This document shows positions 25,664 to 37,836 of a stretch of DNA of 64,000 bases, one piece after another. The position numbers and the translations under genes are program-made. Source of the stretch: Sindora glabra (taxonomy: Eukaryota; Streptophyta; Magnoliopsida; Fabales; Fabaceae); contig CM035231.1 of the NCBI GenBank assembly GCA_020226215.1, positions 55,456,876-55,520,875 of the forward strand, read 5' to 3'. A model generated the notes under the pieces. The model worked only from the letters and a program-made list of their open reading frames with translations. It searched no databases and was not told the origin of the DNA. Within the stretch, counting starts at the first letter, position 1; each line of letters begins with the position of its first letter.

Positions 25664-25672
25664 CCGGAAGAG

Positions 25673-28510
25673 ATGAGCTTTATAGTAGCAGGACTGCGTC
25701 CTCCGGCTCCAAGTTGCTGCCTTTCGACCTCCACTAATGGATTGGTATTATTAACCCTCTCCACTCTTCTCTCTATCTGCCTTCTGATATGAAGATAACG
25801 ATAACAATTTCATCTGCAGGTGGAGGATGCTAATAATTCGATAAAGCTGCCTCCTACTGCGTATAAATGGCGCTTGGTTTTGGCATATGACGGAACCCCC
25901 TATGCTGGTCTGCTCTCATTTCTTTCTCACAGTCTTGGGCATTCGATTTCGTTTTCAAAGGCCTTCACTTTGTCTGGGTTTTCCCCCTTAATTGCAATTA
26001 GCTTAATCTTTTTGGATTATGCATCACTATGAGATGGATTTCTTTTATATGCACATTTTTGCGTAAGATTTATGATATATAATTTCTAGTTCAATGTATA
26101 TTTAAAATCATAAAGGGTACCGTATAATTAAGTATGAAGCAAGGTGGAGGATTTGTATGATTATTACCGTTAGCAGACTAGGCCTTCTTCCTTATAACGT
26201 CATTTTCTCTTTTACCTTTTTGCTTTTGTGTGCTTTCAAATAATACTTAATCTTATAAAAAGGTAAACAATTCAGGGTCTAGATGCTTTAGATTCTTTGC
26301 ATTATTGCATCTTGTATGTTCAGGCAATTTTTAGTTGCTTTTGTGATATTTCAGTGCTGAGTGGAAGTATTGGAAAGTCCGCATCAGTTTAAATACTTTC
26401 AATGAATTACTAAGAGCTATCTGATTATAATCCAAAGGCCCTTAGAAATATGTAAATCTCCAAGTGCATGCATGTTGAATGATATTGCTAATTGTCCCAT
26501 TATTTAAATGTTCAAAACTCTTACTTGCCAGAATCTGCATTAGAGACAAGCCTATATATGAGCAACCTTCTTTCTCTGAGTCTTAAGCTATAGAAAGGTG
26601 CATTTTTGCTGTAATTAATACAAATATATCGTTTAAAGAAGTCTTTTTTTTTTTTTGCCTACTCTCTCAAACACTGATTATATTTCAGGCTGGCAATATC
26701 AGCAATCTCCGCCAACCATACAGTGCGTTGTAGAAAATGCTCTAACTCGAGTGACGAAGCTTGAAAGAAAGGATCTCCATTTGGTTGGTGCAGGGAGAAC
26801 AGATGCAGGAGTTCATGCATGGGGTCAGGTCTGACTCTATTACTCTTGCATATTTTATGCAAGCATCCATCACAAAGTACAAACTTACAGCGAATGCAGG
26901 TTGCACATTTTGTCACACCGTTCAACTATGTCAATCTGGGTGATGTTCATGCTGCTTTGAATGGTATTCTTCCTTCTGATATCCGAGTCAGGGAGATTAG
27001 CCCTGCACTGCTGGAATTCCATGCTCGATTTTCTGTCAAAAGCAAGATTTATCATTACAAAATATACAATGATATTATCATGGACCCATTCCAGCGGCGT
27101 TATGCTTACCATAGTGCATACAAACTGAATGCTGCTGTTATGAAAGAAGCTGCAAAATATTTCATTGGAAAGCATGACTTCTCTGCTTTTGCTAATGCAT
27201 CCCGTAATGACCGGGTGCTGGATCCAGTGAAACATATATTCCGATTTGATGTGAAAGAAATGGTAATGATCTAGTTTCATTGCAAAATTTCTTGCGTTGT
27301 TGTAACTTATATTTTGCTTAATACACTCTTCATGTTGTTCTTAATATGCATTTATAGGGTAACTAAGGTTGTATGGTTGATCGCTTTAATATGCATTTAT
27401 AGGGACCCCTTTTGCGGCTAGAGGTTGAAGGCACAGGTTTTCTGTACAGACAAGTGCGAAACATGGTAATAGTTTTCTCCATGAGAAGTTATTTTTGTAT
27501 TTGTAGAAGTGTTCCATACAGCCTGTGCTTGACTCAAATGATTGGGTTGCTCTAGCAGTAGAGTTGATAAGTCATGAATCATGAATTCAAATTGTGATGA
27601 CTAAACATTGATGCCGACCAAAAAAAGAGTAATACTTTTATACATGCTATAAAATTATGCACTTGTATTTTTTTGCAACAAGTTTTATACTTACAACCTT
27701 TTTCACAAAAGCTGTGAACTTCTCAATAAAAGTTGAAAATATTTCAAAATTTTTATGTAATGCTTGATAGGGTTACAACTTTATTACACACAACATCCGA
27801 ACAAAGTTTTAATTTCTAAACCCCCTTTTTTGTCCACGTGAAATTTTTTTTTTCTCACTTTTGTCTATATGAAATATCTTTTATCAGTTTTGTCTTTGTA
27901 AAATATTAATTTGTCTGGTTTCATCCTTTGGTTTGTGTTTGTAAAGAGACCAAATTGGAGAAATTAATAGTTGATAGGGATAAATTGATAAAAAAATATT
28001 TCAGAGGAATGAAAGCAAGAAAAAAGTGAATTTTACAAAGACAAAAAAGGAGGGTTTCGTCTTTTTTCCTTTTTTTTTTTTTTTTGTAAAAACTTAAGAT
28101 TTTGTATAGAAAGCTTAAACACACACATATATATACATATATATACACCCTTGTAATAACTACGAATATGTACTGTGCCAAAAACTTAAAAATCAATTAT
28201 TTTTCAGTGAGTTGTTCTGAGTTCAAGATGGTTATTATAGTATGATTCACATATGATTGTTTTACTTTTGCAGGTGGCGCTACTGCTTCAAATTGGCAAG
28301 GAAGCTGTCCCTCCAAAAATAGTTCCAATGATTTTGGCCAGTAGAGATCGTAAGGAGCTTGCCAAGTATTCCTTGTCTGCCCCACCTCACGGGCTTTGTC
28401 TTGTATCCATCAACTATAATGATAAGCACCTTTTGCTTCCACCTGTTTCCCCAGCAAAGAGTTTTGGTAGGCATCATACTATTAGTAAATGTAAGCTTCC
28501 ATTCTATTGA
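25673..28510 (+). CDS. tRNA pseudouridine synthase A-like protein, plastid-targeted?
   Basis: TruA-family enzymes convert specific uridines in the tRNA anticodon arm to pseudouridine. Six exons join in phase: 25673-25744, 25820-25907, 26689-26828, 26900-27262, 27403-27465 and 28274-28510, giving 320 aa. All introns are GT-AG. Visible motifs are YKWRLVLAYDGTPYAGWQYQ near residues 39-58; the catalytic loop GAGRTDAGVHAWGQ with the nucleophile Asp at residue 92; a SKIYHYKIYN strand; KHDFSAFAN; and FLYRQVRNMV near the end. All are standard for the family. The first 24 residues are rich in Ser, Pro and Cys and precede the conserved core, so they may be an organelle transit peptide (inference). The ATG at 25673 was chosen because it opens a frame that reaches the core in phase. 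The length fits plant homologues of about 320 aa. The gene is tail-to-tail with TGD4. Confidence 0.93.
27341..27404 (+). repeat. Duplicated 3' splice site, TruA intron 4
   Basis: TTAATATGCATTTATAGGG occurs at 27341-27359 and again at 27386-27404, 45 bases apart. Both copies contain a usable acceptor (TTTATAG). The second joins GGACCCCTTTTG in phase. Use of the first would add 45 bases of reading frame that begin GGT AAC TAA, a stop. Only the downstream copy therefore makes the full enzyme. Confidence 0.85.
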
Positions 28511-29145
28511 TATTATTTAGCTGTGAAACAAAGAGCCAGGAAATGAAGGAATCATTTATTTGATGATGGCGCTTAATGTGTTTGAAAGGCCAATTCGGCA
28601 AGCTGCTATTCAATCCCGTAATTTAAGATCTTCACTAATGATTCTCACATCTTGCTTGTGGGATAAAATTATGGCAATCAATTTAATGCGAAACCGTATT
28701 TCTTGTTTATGGGATTTGGATCGTGAAGTCTCACATTTTCAAGAATATTGGGAATGCTAGGTTCCTAATTCCCATGTTTGGAAAATGTATCAAAATTATG
28801 TTTAACTTAATATTTCTTCAACAAATGTATCTTATAGAAACATTTCTATAAGATGGAAATCTGTTAGTGGTCTGAAAAGATTATTTTAACTATCCTTCCA
28901 TTGAAGTTTTTCCACTATCACTATATTTATCGCCACTTATCATTTAATTATTATTTACTATCACCTATTAAACTAGGTTTATTATTTACTATCATTAATT
29001 ATTGTCAATCTCTCATCATTGTTATTACTATTATTTATTATCACTCATTATTATTAATTGCTGCAAATCATTATTGATCACATCATCCATTGTTACCCAT
29101 AATTGTTAAGGATTGATCATTACCATCTATTATCATTGATCATTA

Positions 29146-29330
29146 TCTCTATTATAATTTATTTTGACTATTACCTACAACCATTGATTAATCAACTTTG
29201 ATGTTCGTCATTGACCATTACTTTAATGTTCGTCATTAATTATCGGTCATTATTTCCATTACAATTTATATTGACTATTATTTACAACCATTGATTAATC
29301 AACTTTGATGTTCATCATTGACCATTACTT
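29146..29330. repeat. TCATTA-rich direct repeat pair
   Basis: A segment of about 78 bases at 29146-29224 recurs at 29253-29330 with about 90 percent identity by eye. The shared core is ACAACCATTGATTAATCAAC followed by TTTGATGTTC.TCATTGACCATTACTT. Both sit in a 450-base stretch built from degenerate ATTATCATT/TCATTA words, so this looks like a decaying minisatellite. Confidence 0.7.
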
Positions 29331-30168
29331 ACAAGGCTACAATCATCAATAAGTCAATTTTTTCCAATATTGACCATTCAATTTTTAGCAGAGATTTTTT
29401 TTTAGTAGTTAAATAATATTTTTAAAAATGTATTTAATTCAACTAATATTGTCATAAATACATTTTTGAGAATGTATGATTTAATGAACCAAAACATTAC
29501 TTTGGTGTTATATTTTTATTTTTTTGAAAATTATGTTTTGATCTTGACCCTTCACCTAAGATCAAATGATTAAGATTTGATTCTCATTCTCTGGCAATAA
29601 ACCATCTGCAGTTTATATTAATTATATGTGGAAGCTATTCTATTGATATTTGAAATATTAAAAAAAAACCATCAAACTACCAACGGGAAATGCTTTATTA
29701 TTAATTTAATATTAATTTCATAAATTTTACTTCAATTTGATACTATTCAATTTCATAAAAGTTACATCAACTTGATATTATTGTTACTTTCTTTGTTAAG
29801 ATTGCTTATGTTGCATAATATTTTAATAAATTTTTCCTTATATTGTATATATTTAATAAATCTTCAGTTGGCACATATATTTAATAAATCTTCAGTTGGC
29901 ACAAGTTAAATGCCGGCCTAATATGTCTGATAATATATTTGATAAATATCTTGTTCTTCTCCTAACTAAATTTATAAACTCTAATTTCTCAGTGCTTAAA
30001 ATTTTTCATAAACATGCGCTTTAGTTGCCATTACACATAATGAGCAAATTAGAATAAATCAAAATCAAGATTTCAAGTGAAAAAGGGCATATTTATATCA
30101 AATTTAATATTTAATAATAGTTATAATTATTTGACGTAAAAATTTTAACATTGATGTTAAAATAATCC

Positions 30169-30191
30169 TTTTTTTTTTGGGGGGGGGGGGG
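30169..30191. repeat. T10-G13 homopolymer junction
   Basis: Ten T are followed directly by thirteen G. A G13 tract is rare in such AT-rich DNA and could form a G-quadruplex. It may also be a sequencing or assembly artefact in length. Confidence 0.85.
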
Positions 30192-30677
30192 TCTTCCTGA
30201 ATTTTGAAATTTTCAGGTACTAATTTGATCTGATTTTAATTGTGGATTGGAATGGAACTTATTCATCCAATAAAGGCATGATTAAATTTAATGCCTCGTG
30301 GTTGTATGTATTATGTCTTACATAATCATAAAGTTTAGTTTCAAGCAATTTTTTTATCATATGAACATAAATGTTCAATCTCTCACTTCACAAATAACTT
30401 TATCCTATTCACATGTATTCAAACTCACTTCACTACAAGTCAAACATAGATTTGTTGTTTTAGTCATAAAACAACTGCAAAGAGATAAAGATCATATGAT
30501 GGAGGGAAAATGAGAAATTTGAGGCCCTAACTGATAGTAGAGCTTAAGAATGGTTTGAAAACTAAGGTGAAAGCTTGTAAACAACAACCTATGGAAGACT
30601 GAGCATCTTACTCCAACGAACATAATGTCTTGAATACAAGCAACACAGTAACTTACTATAAAAAGAATGGCAATGGG

Positions 30678-33425
30678 TTATGTCTCAAAGAATCGGAGTT
30701 CTGTCATAAACTCTTGGCGCATGGGGGAATACCAAGCAACTGCTTTTGCAGAACCAAGGACTTGCAATGCATATTCAATAGCAAATATTGGTTCCTTCAC
30801 TTGTATTTGGCCGTGTGGGTTCTTAAGATCAAATGTAACTCCTGAATCAACTCTGACGCTGACAGGACCAACAATCTGCAAGAGTTTCACAAAATAGGTC
30901 TTCATTAATCAATGCTTGAATGAATTTGCTGAGCCGGATTACACAGACGAGAACACAAGAGAATGGACAGGGCAGAGAGAGGAAGGATAGTCACATCTCA
31001 GCCCCCAAAGAAAGAGCGCACAGTAATGTAAATTATCAGTCAATCACTAAAGTATTTGAAAGGGATTCTATCTGATATCAGGTTTGCTGGTCAGGAAATC
31101 TTTTCTAAAAACGCATAATCAAAGATGGTTGCCAAAGAAGTGGTTGTACCTGCTGCTGAAGAGAAAAAGTAGCATTTGGGCAAATTGACTGAACAGCTTC
31201 TAAGCTGGGCTTTTGGGAATTGAGAAGATCTTGTGCTACTGATGTTGCACCTGAAAGAAATCTGAATCCAGAAGGAAAATCAAGCCGGGCCTGAAAGCGA
31301 GTAAGATCTAGAAATAGCCTTTGGAAATTTCCGTGCTGAGCAGTAAACGAAACTGATGCAAATATATCTGCCAGAAAGGATGATTTTATTGCAGAAGCCT
31401 GAAGAAAAATTCCTTTGGAACCTTGTCCATCATCATCTACTTGTGCTCTAACTGAATTATCTCCAACATGAGTGGTCAGAGCAGCACCTTCCATGAAGAA
31501 TTCAAAGAACTAATAAGCATGCATTATATCTCAATGACTTTAAGTAACAAACAAATGCTCAAGAAGCAAAAGGCACACACAATCAAGTAAATGGTACAAT
31601 ACAAAATCCTATGCATTAATAGGGGAACGTGCAATCAACCTTTGTTTCTAGATAGAAATTCTGCACTGAACTCCTTTCCCTTTTAACAATAGATGAAGCA
31701 ATGTTTGAAATGCTAAGCTAACATCTCACAGTTTTCCTAATTTCCTCAATATGCAGAAAGAGTGCTTATCTCAATCTCAAAATCAATCTCTTCCTCTTTA
31801 TGGTCTGAAATATACTCAGGAAAATTTTATAAATAAGGAAACAACTTACCAATAAGCCCTGAAGCAGATATACGAGGATCCGACAGAAAAATATCATATG
31901 GTTGCACCAATTTCACCTTTGGAGCATCACTTCTCCAAATGTCAAAGTTCTTCCTGTAAGAAAATGCACTTCTGATGGACAAACCTGGAAGTAAAGATGG
32001 AGGTACTCCAACAATCCCATCTTGACTACTTTCAAACTGCTGAGGTGACCCTGAGTTGTGACGCATAGACAAATGATAACTTGCAGCAGAGTCAAAGGTA
32101 GTTACAGAAGCAAGAGCAATTGCCATTGAAAATGGTACATCCCAATAGTCACCAGTCTTGTCAACAAAAAGACCAGGCCAAACTGCCTCCACTGTTAGAT
32201 CATGATGTGGAAACTACAACCACATACCAATCAAATCTTCTTTTAGAAAGCAAATCTCAAACCTCATTAATTAGTGCAAGACATTTAACAAATCTAAAGG
32301 AGAAGAGAAGGATGATGGAGGACACATTTTTTAATGTGATTTGGCCAAAAGGCTTTTGAAAATGTGCGTAGATGGTGTAGAACTAAATATCAGATGGGGA
32401 TTTCGAATATTTTTGCCTTTATAATGCAAACTTTATTCTAAGCACATACACTCTCTAGTCTCTTCAACGACAAAAGGTATGCGCATAATAATATTATAAA
32501 TTGAGGCCAATGGTTCAAAATCTCCAGGCATAAAAACATCAAAAGATATATCACAATGCTCAATGACCTGAAACATTATACTTCATATGAACATTGGCAT
32601 TTTAACAGTCACCTTATGATGAAGAACTGCTTTCTTCCTATGTTTATTGGTAAAACCATAGGTATCTAAGCCAACAAGCAAAGTATCATCCGGTGATAAC
32701 AGGAACTCCGAACAGAAATTCAGGGCATATAAGGATTTCTGTTGAAGGTGTCTCCCAAGGGTTTGCATCCACGAGGACACCGAACACGGTGTTTCCCCAC
32801 TGTTTCTAACAGAGGACAAAAACCTCTGCAAATTGAACTGACCCAGAAAAGTTGCGAACCTGCAAAACTTTTAGATATGAATATCAATCAATAAAAACTC
32901 CATGGAAAATAGGCATATTTCGATTTAAAATACAATATAATTGTAAAATGACGTTCTGTTATACTCGATAATACATATTTCCTCAATCAGAATTCAGCTC
33001 TAAAGCATTTCTACAGACAAATAATGCTCGTTGCCACCTCCCCCCCCCCCCAACAAAAAAAAAAAAATCCAATACACATGCAGTGTATCCAAACAGCAAG
33101 CAAAACAGAATCCTATAAAAATTCATAACTTAAGAGACAAAAAAGCCAGGGGAAGTGAAAATTACCAGTTTTCTGAGAAAGGAACAGTGAGTACGCGCTG
33201 CAAATTAAAGCCGTGAGGTTGGGAATAGCTGGGAACGAGATGAGCATTCATGAAGCGCTGCATGAATTCGATTTGCTTGGGTCTGGAAAGCCTTGCTCCT
33301 CTCGACAAACCCAAAGGGATTGGGTTTTCAGGGACGGGAAGAGCCAAACCATCAAGGTTTTTGGGAGTGGAAACGTCCAAATCCCAAAAGCCACCTCCAT
33401 CCATTGCCCATCTTAGCTTCCTCAT
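30678..33425 (-). CDS. TGD4: TGD4-like lipid-transfer protein
   Basis: TGD4 is a phosphatidic-acid-binding beta-barrel protein of the chloroplast outer envelope, needed for lipid import from the ER. Five exons on the minus strand join in phase: 33425-33166, 32859-32613, 32213-31850, 31487-31150 and 30875-30678, giving 468 aa; Arabidopsis TGD4 is close to this length. Family landmarks are an N terminus with FWDLDVSTP then LPLGLSRGARLSRPKQIEF; SLYALNFCSEFLLSPDDTLL in exon 2; AVWPGLFVDKTGDYWDVPFS in exon 3; DLTRFQARLDFPSGFRFL then SGATSVAQDLLNSQKPSLEA in exon 4; and IFAIEYALQVLGSAKAVAWY with terminal ELRFFET in exon 5. There is no classical transit peptide, as usual for outer-envelope barrels. 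Intron 2 (32214-32612) contains a short open frame discussed under findings. Confidence 0.93.
33040..33067. repeat. C12 then A13 homopolymers in TGD4 intron 1
   Basis: Twelve C (33040-33051) are followed by AAC and then about 13 A. On the minus (transcribed) strand this is a T-rich then G-rich tract inside intron 1 of TGD4, about 100 bases downstream of exon 1. Its length may be unstable. Confidence 0.8.
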
Positions 33426-34190
33426 CTTCCTCAGTTGTCAGAAAAGTAAGCTCAGCCTCCACACCGAAGCTTAGCAGTTCACACAGAGTCCAAGCCGGTA
33501 GCCGGCAATAATCCTCGGATGCAGTATATTCTATACAAGGAAAAATACAAAATACTCCTTTGTTGCTCCTTCAAATTTAAAATTTTAAAAGATACTATTT
33601 TAAATTATAGAAAATAAAATTAATACACATAGTTTACTTAATTAATTATTTTATTAAATTTTATAACTTTTTATATTTTTAATTATTATTATATTATTTT
33701 TATTTAAAAAATTATAAGAAAATATATAATTTAATAAAAGTATTAATTAAATTAATAATGAACATTAAATTTAAATTTTTGTAAAATTTATGAATGTAAT
33801 TCCTAAATTTGAAATTGAACTGACAACATTTATCACCTCCATAATTCGAGGTATTTTACATTTTTTTTCCAACGTGCCACTCCTGCCTTTTCTTTTTATA
33901 CTAAAAATTAATTTTAATTTTTATAAAATTAAATTTTTATTAATTTTATTTCTAATTAAAATTTTATATTAATTTAATTCCTTATAAAGAATTAAAAAAT
34001 TTGAAATTTTAATCCTTTCATATAATTATTCAATATTATATCTCATGTACAGAGGAATTAAAATTTAAAAATTTTTAATTTTATAAACATTAAAATAGAA
34101 CAAACTTTTAATTAGTAATGAAATTAACAAAAATTTAATCCTATATGAGTTAAAATAAATTTTTAATCTTCTGTTGATACTTGCATATTA
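33426..34190. other. Intergenic, 5' flank of TGD4
   Basis: The GC content drops sharply at about 33530, consistent with the end of the TGD4 5'UTR/promoter-proximal zone. From there to 34190 the DNA is a nearly pure AT-rich stretch. No gene was seen. Confidence 0.45.
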
Positions 34191-34197
34191 TAATCAA

Positions 34198-34364
34198 GGG
34201 GTTTGTTATAGTACCCTGGGGGGTTTCAAATTCGAAGTGACGTGGTGCAATGCAAGTCATTGGATGAGATTACCAAGAATTTTGGTAATCTTATCTAATG
34301 GTACAAAATGCACCACACCACATCACACCGGGTTTGAAAACTTTCGAAGTACCATAGAATTTTC
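34198..34364. mobile_element. Foldback MITE-like element
   Basis: The left arm (34206-34279) and right arm (34280-34357) are imperfect inverted copies. TATAGTACC on the left pairs with GGTAC.ATA-type sequence on the right, GTTTCAAA pairs with TTTGAAAAC, and GTGACGTGGTG pairs with CACCACACCACATCAC. TGGATGAGATTACCAA meets its inverse TTGGTAATCTTATCTAA at the centre. There is no coding sequence. The exact ends and target duplication could not be fixed, so the family is not assigned. Confidence 0.6.
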
Positions 34365-34728
34365 CTATAGTCAAATACTTGTCAAATAAACATAAACTGT
34401 ATTTCCATATGTTTCACATGCACCTACACCCAACAAATATATGACAAACAATGAAAATAAAAATTTGTCATGATAACCTCAATTATAATATATGTTATGA
34501 CATGGTAAGACAGTATTATTAGTACAAAAATTAATATTTATAGAATGTATAATGTTTTCCTGTCGATCAAATTAAAGGCTCTAACCATATTAACTTTATA
34601 TATTATTGAAATTTACAGTTTATGGAAGAAGGCAACGTGCAAATCCCCTCACATTTATACTTATATTTGTATTAAAATTTTATTATCTTTGTATTTAGAT
34701 AATAATTGATAAGCATTATCATTTAATC

Positions 34729-35684
34729 TTTTTTTTTTTTTGGTGAATAAGAAGGGTTATAAGCCCAAAAGAAAGAAACAAATTACTCCAATACTACTAT
34801 AGGGGTAGAGACCCCAATTACATCATCAAGAAGAAACAATTGAAATTCAGTTGATGGTTCAGAGATCGTCATTAAACCCATTTCAATTGAGTTGCTCTTA
34901 GTCACTAACTAATCTATACATTTATTAGCCTCTCTATATATATGGTTTATCGTTACTATCCAATCTCTGTGGATGAGATTTTGGCAATGCCTTGCTAGAC
35001 TTCTATTTCTAGGATTTATGCTTTTAAAAGATTTTAAATCATTGACCAAAGATTGGCAATCAACCTCCAGGATAATCTTCTTAAGCCCCATATTCCATGC
35101 TAGGGATAGTCCTTCCCATATTCCTCATAACTCAGTTGAGTATGGATCACATAAGCAAATCTTTTCATAAAACCAATGATTCATTGCCCATTAGTATCCT
35201 ATATAAGGCTTGCACAACCAGTCGTATTTCTCCTGACATTTACAAAACCATCACAATTAATCTTGATCCACTCTACGGGTAGTTTTTACCAACACACTTC
35301 GATTCTGCGTGCACTGCGGGGTGTCATTTCACTATCTATTAATGCAGAAGCTATTCTAAAATCTTGAGTATACTTCTCTATTTGCAGTAGGAGTTGCTCC
35401 GAGAAAGAGAATTCTGGATAAAAAATACTCTTATTTCGCCATGTCCATAAGTGTCAAAGTGTAATTCCCAATTTGAAACTCCATTTTGTGTCCTGTGTAT
35501 CCAGGTTATGTTGGGTTATATTAGATTGAATCCATTGCCAAATATTGTTTGTAAAAAAAGTCACTTGGCTTCTTCCTCTAACCAGCTTGAGCTATATCTA
35601 TTTGGATAAGTAACAATTTCTTAGAGCATGAATTGCAGATTCTATACATTGCTAGCAACGATGGCATACGGAATTACCCATATT
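34729..35684 (-). mobile_element. 5'-truncated LINE with RNase H remnant
   Basis: Reading the minus strand from 35684 down, the fragment runs from the C-terminal part of a plant L1-type ORF2 to a poly(A) tail (T13 at 34729-34741 on the plus strand). The RNase H segment reads WIKINCDGFVNVRRNTTGCA, then ..TEL*GIWEGLSLAWNMGLK, then KIILEVDCQSLVNDLKSF, then INHIYREANKCID. The four catalytic acidic positions (CDG, WEGL, EVD, CID) are present, but in-frame stops interrupt the frame. Upstream sequence reads SQVTFFTNNIWQWIQSN and ITLWTLWRNKSIFYPEF, normal for LINE C termini. A 16-base flanking repeat (34713-34728 and 35685-35700, 12 of 16 identical) is a plausible target duplication. Confidence 0.8.
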
Positions 35685-35700
35685 GCATTTTCCCCTAATC

Positions 35701-37229
35701 TTCTTTTAAAGTGAACTTTATTGGTTTTATTGGGTTAAATAAGATTACATAAAGAACTTCACTTTTATAATTATCCATATGATCATATATTAATATTTAG
35801 GTGCATTTTTTTTATAACAGAAGGAATTGTATCATGTTAAAGTGTCAAACATTCTCTTATTGCAAATTTTTACTATAAAACTAAAGTGCATCTCATGCTA
35901 TGAATCTATTTGTAAATTATAATAGTTATGGAATTTTTTTATTGATTTTAATGTTGTTGAATGCATCTCAAGGCTTTTAATTATTTATTGTGATAATATT
36001 GTTATTGTGAAGACTTCTCAAAACAATAAAAGTTTTTGACCCATATAAAATGTTTTTATGTAAAGTGTTAGTTTATAAAAAATAAGATATATAAATATAT
36101 TACTTATATTGAACATATTTATGTGGATCGTATGTTCGTAGATTTACCAAAAGTTTAACAGTTGGAATGTATCATCATTATGTAACTAATATAATTTTGA
36201 CTAAATCTTTTGATATTCTGAATTAACAGAAGTATTTTTTATGCAATTGTTTATCTTAAAATGTATATCAATAAAATATTCATATTTTATCATATATTAT
36301 TTCTTGTGCATAATTTTGGATTAGAAATATTTAGACTTTATCCCACAATTATATTGAAAATATTAATTCTCATTTAACATTTTCAAACAAATGCTAGGAT
36401 CATTTTGTAGAAATTTACATATAATTATATTTTCCATTATATGAATCTTATTATGTACATATTATATTAATACACCTATTAGATATTGATTTTGTTTTGG
36501 TAAATGAAATGTAGGCATATAATATGTATGGCATTGGCATCCCTATCAAGTGTGACATTTTACATTATTAAATGATTATAATTTCAATTTAGACCTATGG
36601 ATATAATAGTGCTTGAAAATTGTCATCAATAGTAGCATTAGCACACATCCAAAATGATTCTACCTATCATTAGCATAAAATCATTACCTTTTACTACATT
36701 CACTAGACCCAATTGATGCTATTAACTAGACAATTAAATTGATTCACCACTAATAATTGGAGCTCAACAAATATTATTAATTAATTACTTAAAATGATAG
36801 TAACATGAGTGGGTAAATCACTTTACATATATATATTAGGTATAAACTTTGAACCCAAGATGTAACAAAAAAAATTTAAATAATAACAAATGTTACTTTA
36901 ATATTAAAGAAGTATATTAGCAAGAGATAATAAACAATAAAAAGTAGTGAAAAAAGGAACCATAGCATAGATAGGAAGTTGATTACCTATTAAGAATGCT
37001 AACAGCAGCATGGATGTTTATATTCACAAATAAGGCAAATGCCTCTTGAGAGACAAGTACAAGGCATAGCCCTTCTCCCGATCTAAACCATTTGGTCATT
37101 ACATATTAGTCCTTACACAGTTGTACTCATACCGCTCAATTTTTGTAGTATTCCAAGTTTCCAACAGAGTTTAACAAAGATTTTTTGGTCCATGGATTAT
37201 GGCTTATATTTTCATATGCCATTTAAGTG
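35701..37229. other. AT-rich intergenic, nothing recognised
   Basis: No gene or element with definable ends was seen between the LINE and the GC-rich hAT-like element. Confidence 0.55.
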
Positions 37230-37237
37230 CCTCTAGA

Positions 37238-37828
37238 TAGGGATGGAAAAATTTGAGATCTCGAATTTTGCCCCACAGGGCACAAATTTGGTGTAAATTC
37301 TTACCCTGCGGGGTAAGGCACGGGGCAAGTTTTCAACCCAGAGCAATTGCATGGGGTAAGGCAATATTGCCTCGCGGTGCTCCTCCTTGCTCTGAAATAA
37401 TAAATTATTTTTTATTTCTTATATTATACTTAAAATATATATTTTTATAAATTTATATTACTAATTTCATAATTAAAAATATTTATATTAATTATTTTAT
37501 TTTAATTATTTTTTAAAAAAATTAAGATTAATTGAATAAATTATGTATAATTTTAAATTGATATTATTATATTTTTTTAATATTAAATGTTAATTATGTA
37601 TGTATTTAGAATTTATAAATTTAAAAAAAATTAATTTTCTCAAAAAAAAATAATTTTTTTCTATGTTTTCAAATTATCCGCAAATCACTGATGCCCCGCG
37701 AATCACGGGGATGGGGCACCAACTTGCCCCGCAATCGGGGTGGGGTGGGGATGGGGCAGATCCCCGCAGCTGTGAGGCGGGGCAATATACAGTCGATCCA
37801 TCATTGCCCTACCCCGTTGCCATCCCTA
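37238..37828. mobile_element. GC-rich-armed hAT-like non-autonomous element
   Basis: The ends are TAGGGATGG and CCATCCCTA, a perfect 9-base terminal inverted repeat. The flanks are CCTCTAGA (37230-37237) and CCTTCAGA (37829-37836), a probable 8-base target duplication with two differences, which suggests the hAT superfamily. Both subterminal arms are GC-rich with repeated GGGGC/GCCCC words (for example GGGGTGGGGTGGGGATGGGG near 37737), around an AT-only core of about 260 bases. There is no transposase. Short open frames in the arms reflect composition only. Confidence 0.7.
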
Positions 37829-37836
37829 CCTTCAGA

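Larger units (their letters stand above)
28511..30677. other. Intergenic between TruA and TGD4 3' ends
   Basis: This holds the 3' flanks of two convergent genes. No further gene was seen; a 66-codon plus-strand frame at 28560-28760 lies in the likely 3'UTR of the TruA gene. The middle is dominated by ATT/TCATTA-rich simple sequence (28900-29340). Confidence 0.5.

Noticed and set aside
26659..27280. Minus-strand frames of 88 and 131 codons over the TruA gene
   Set aside because: They are antisense to conserved TruA exons and have no recognisable motif.
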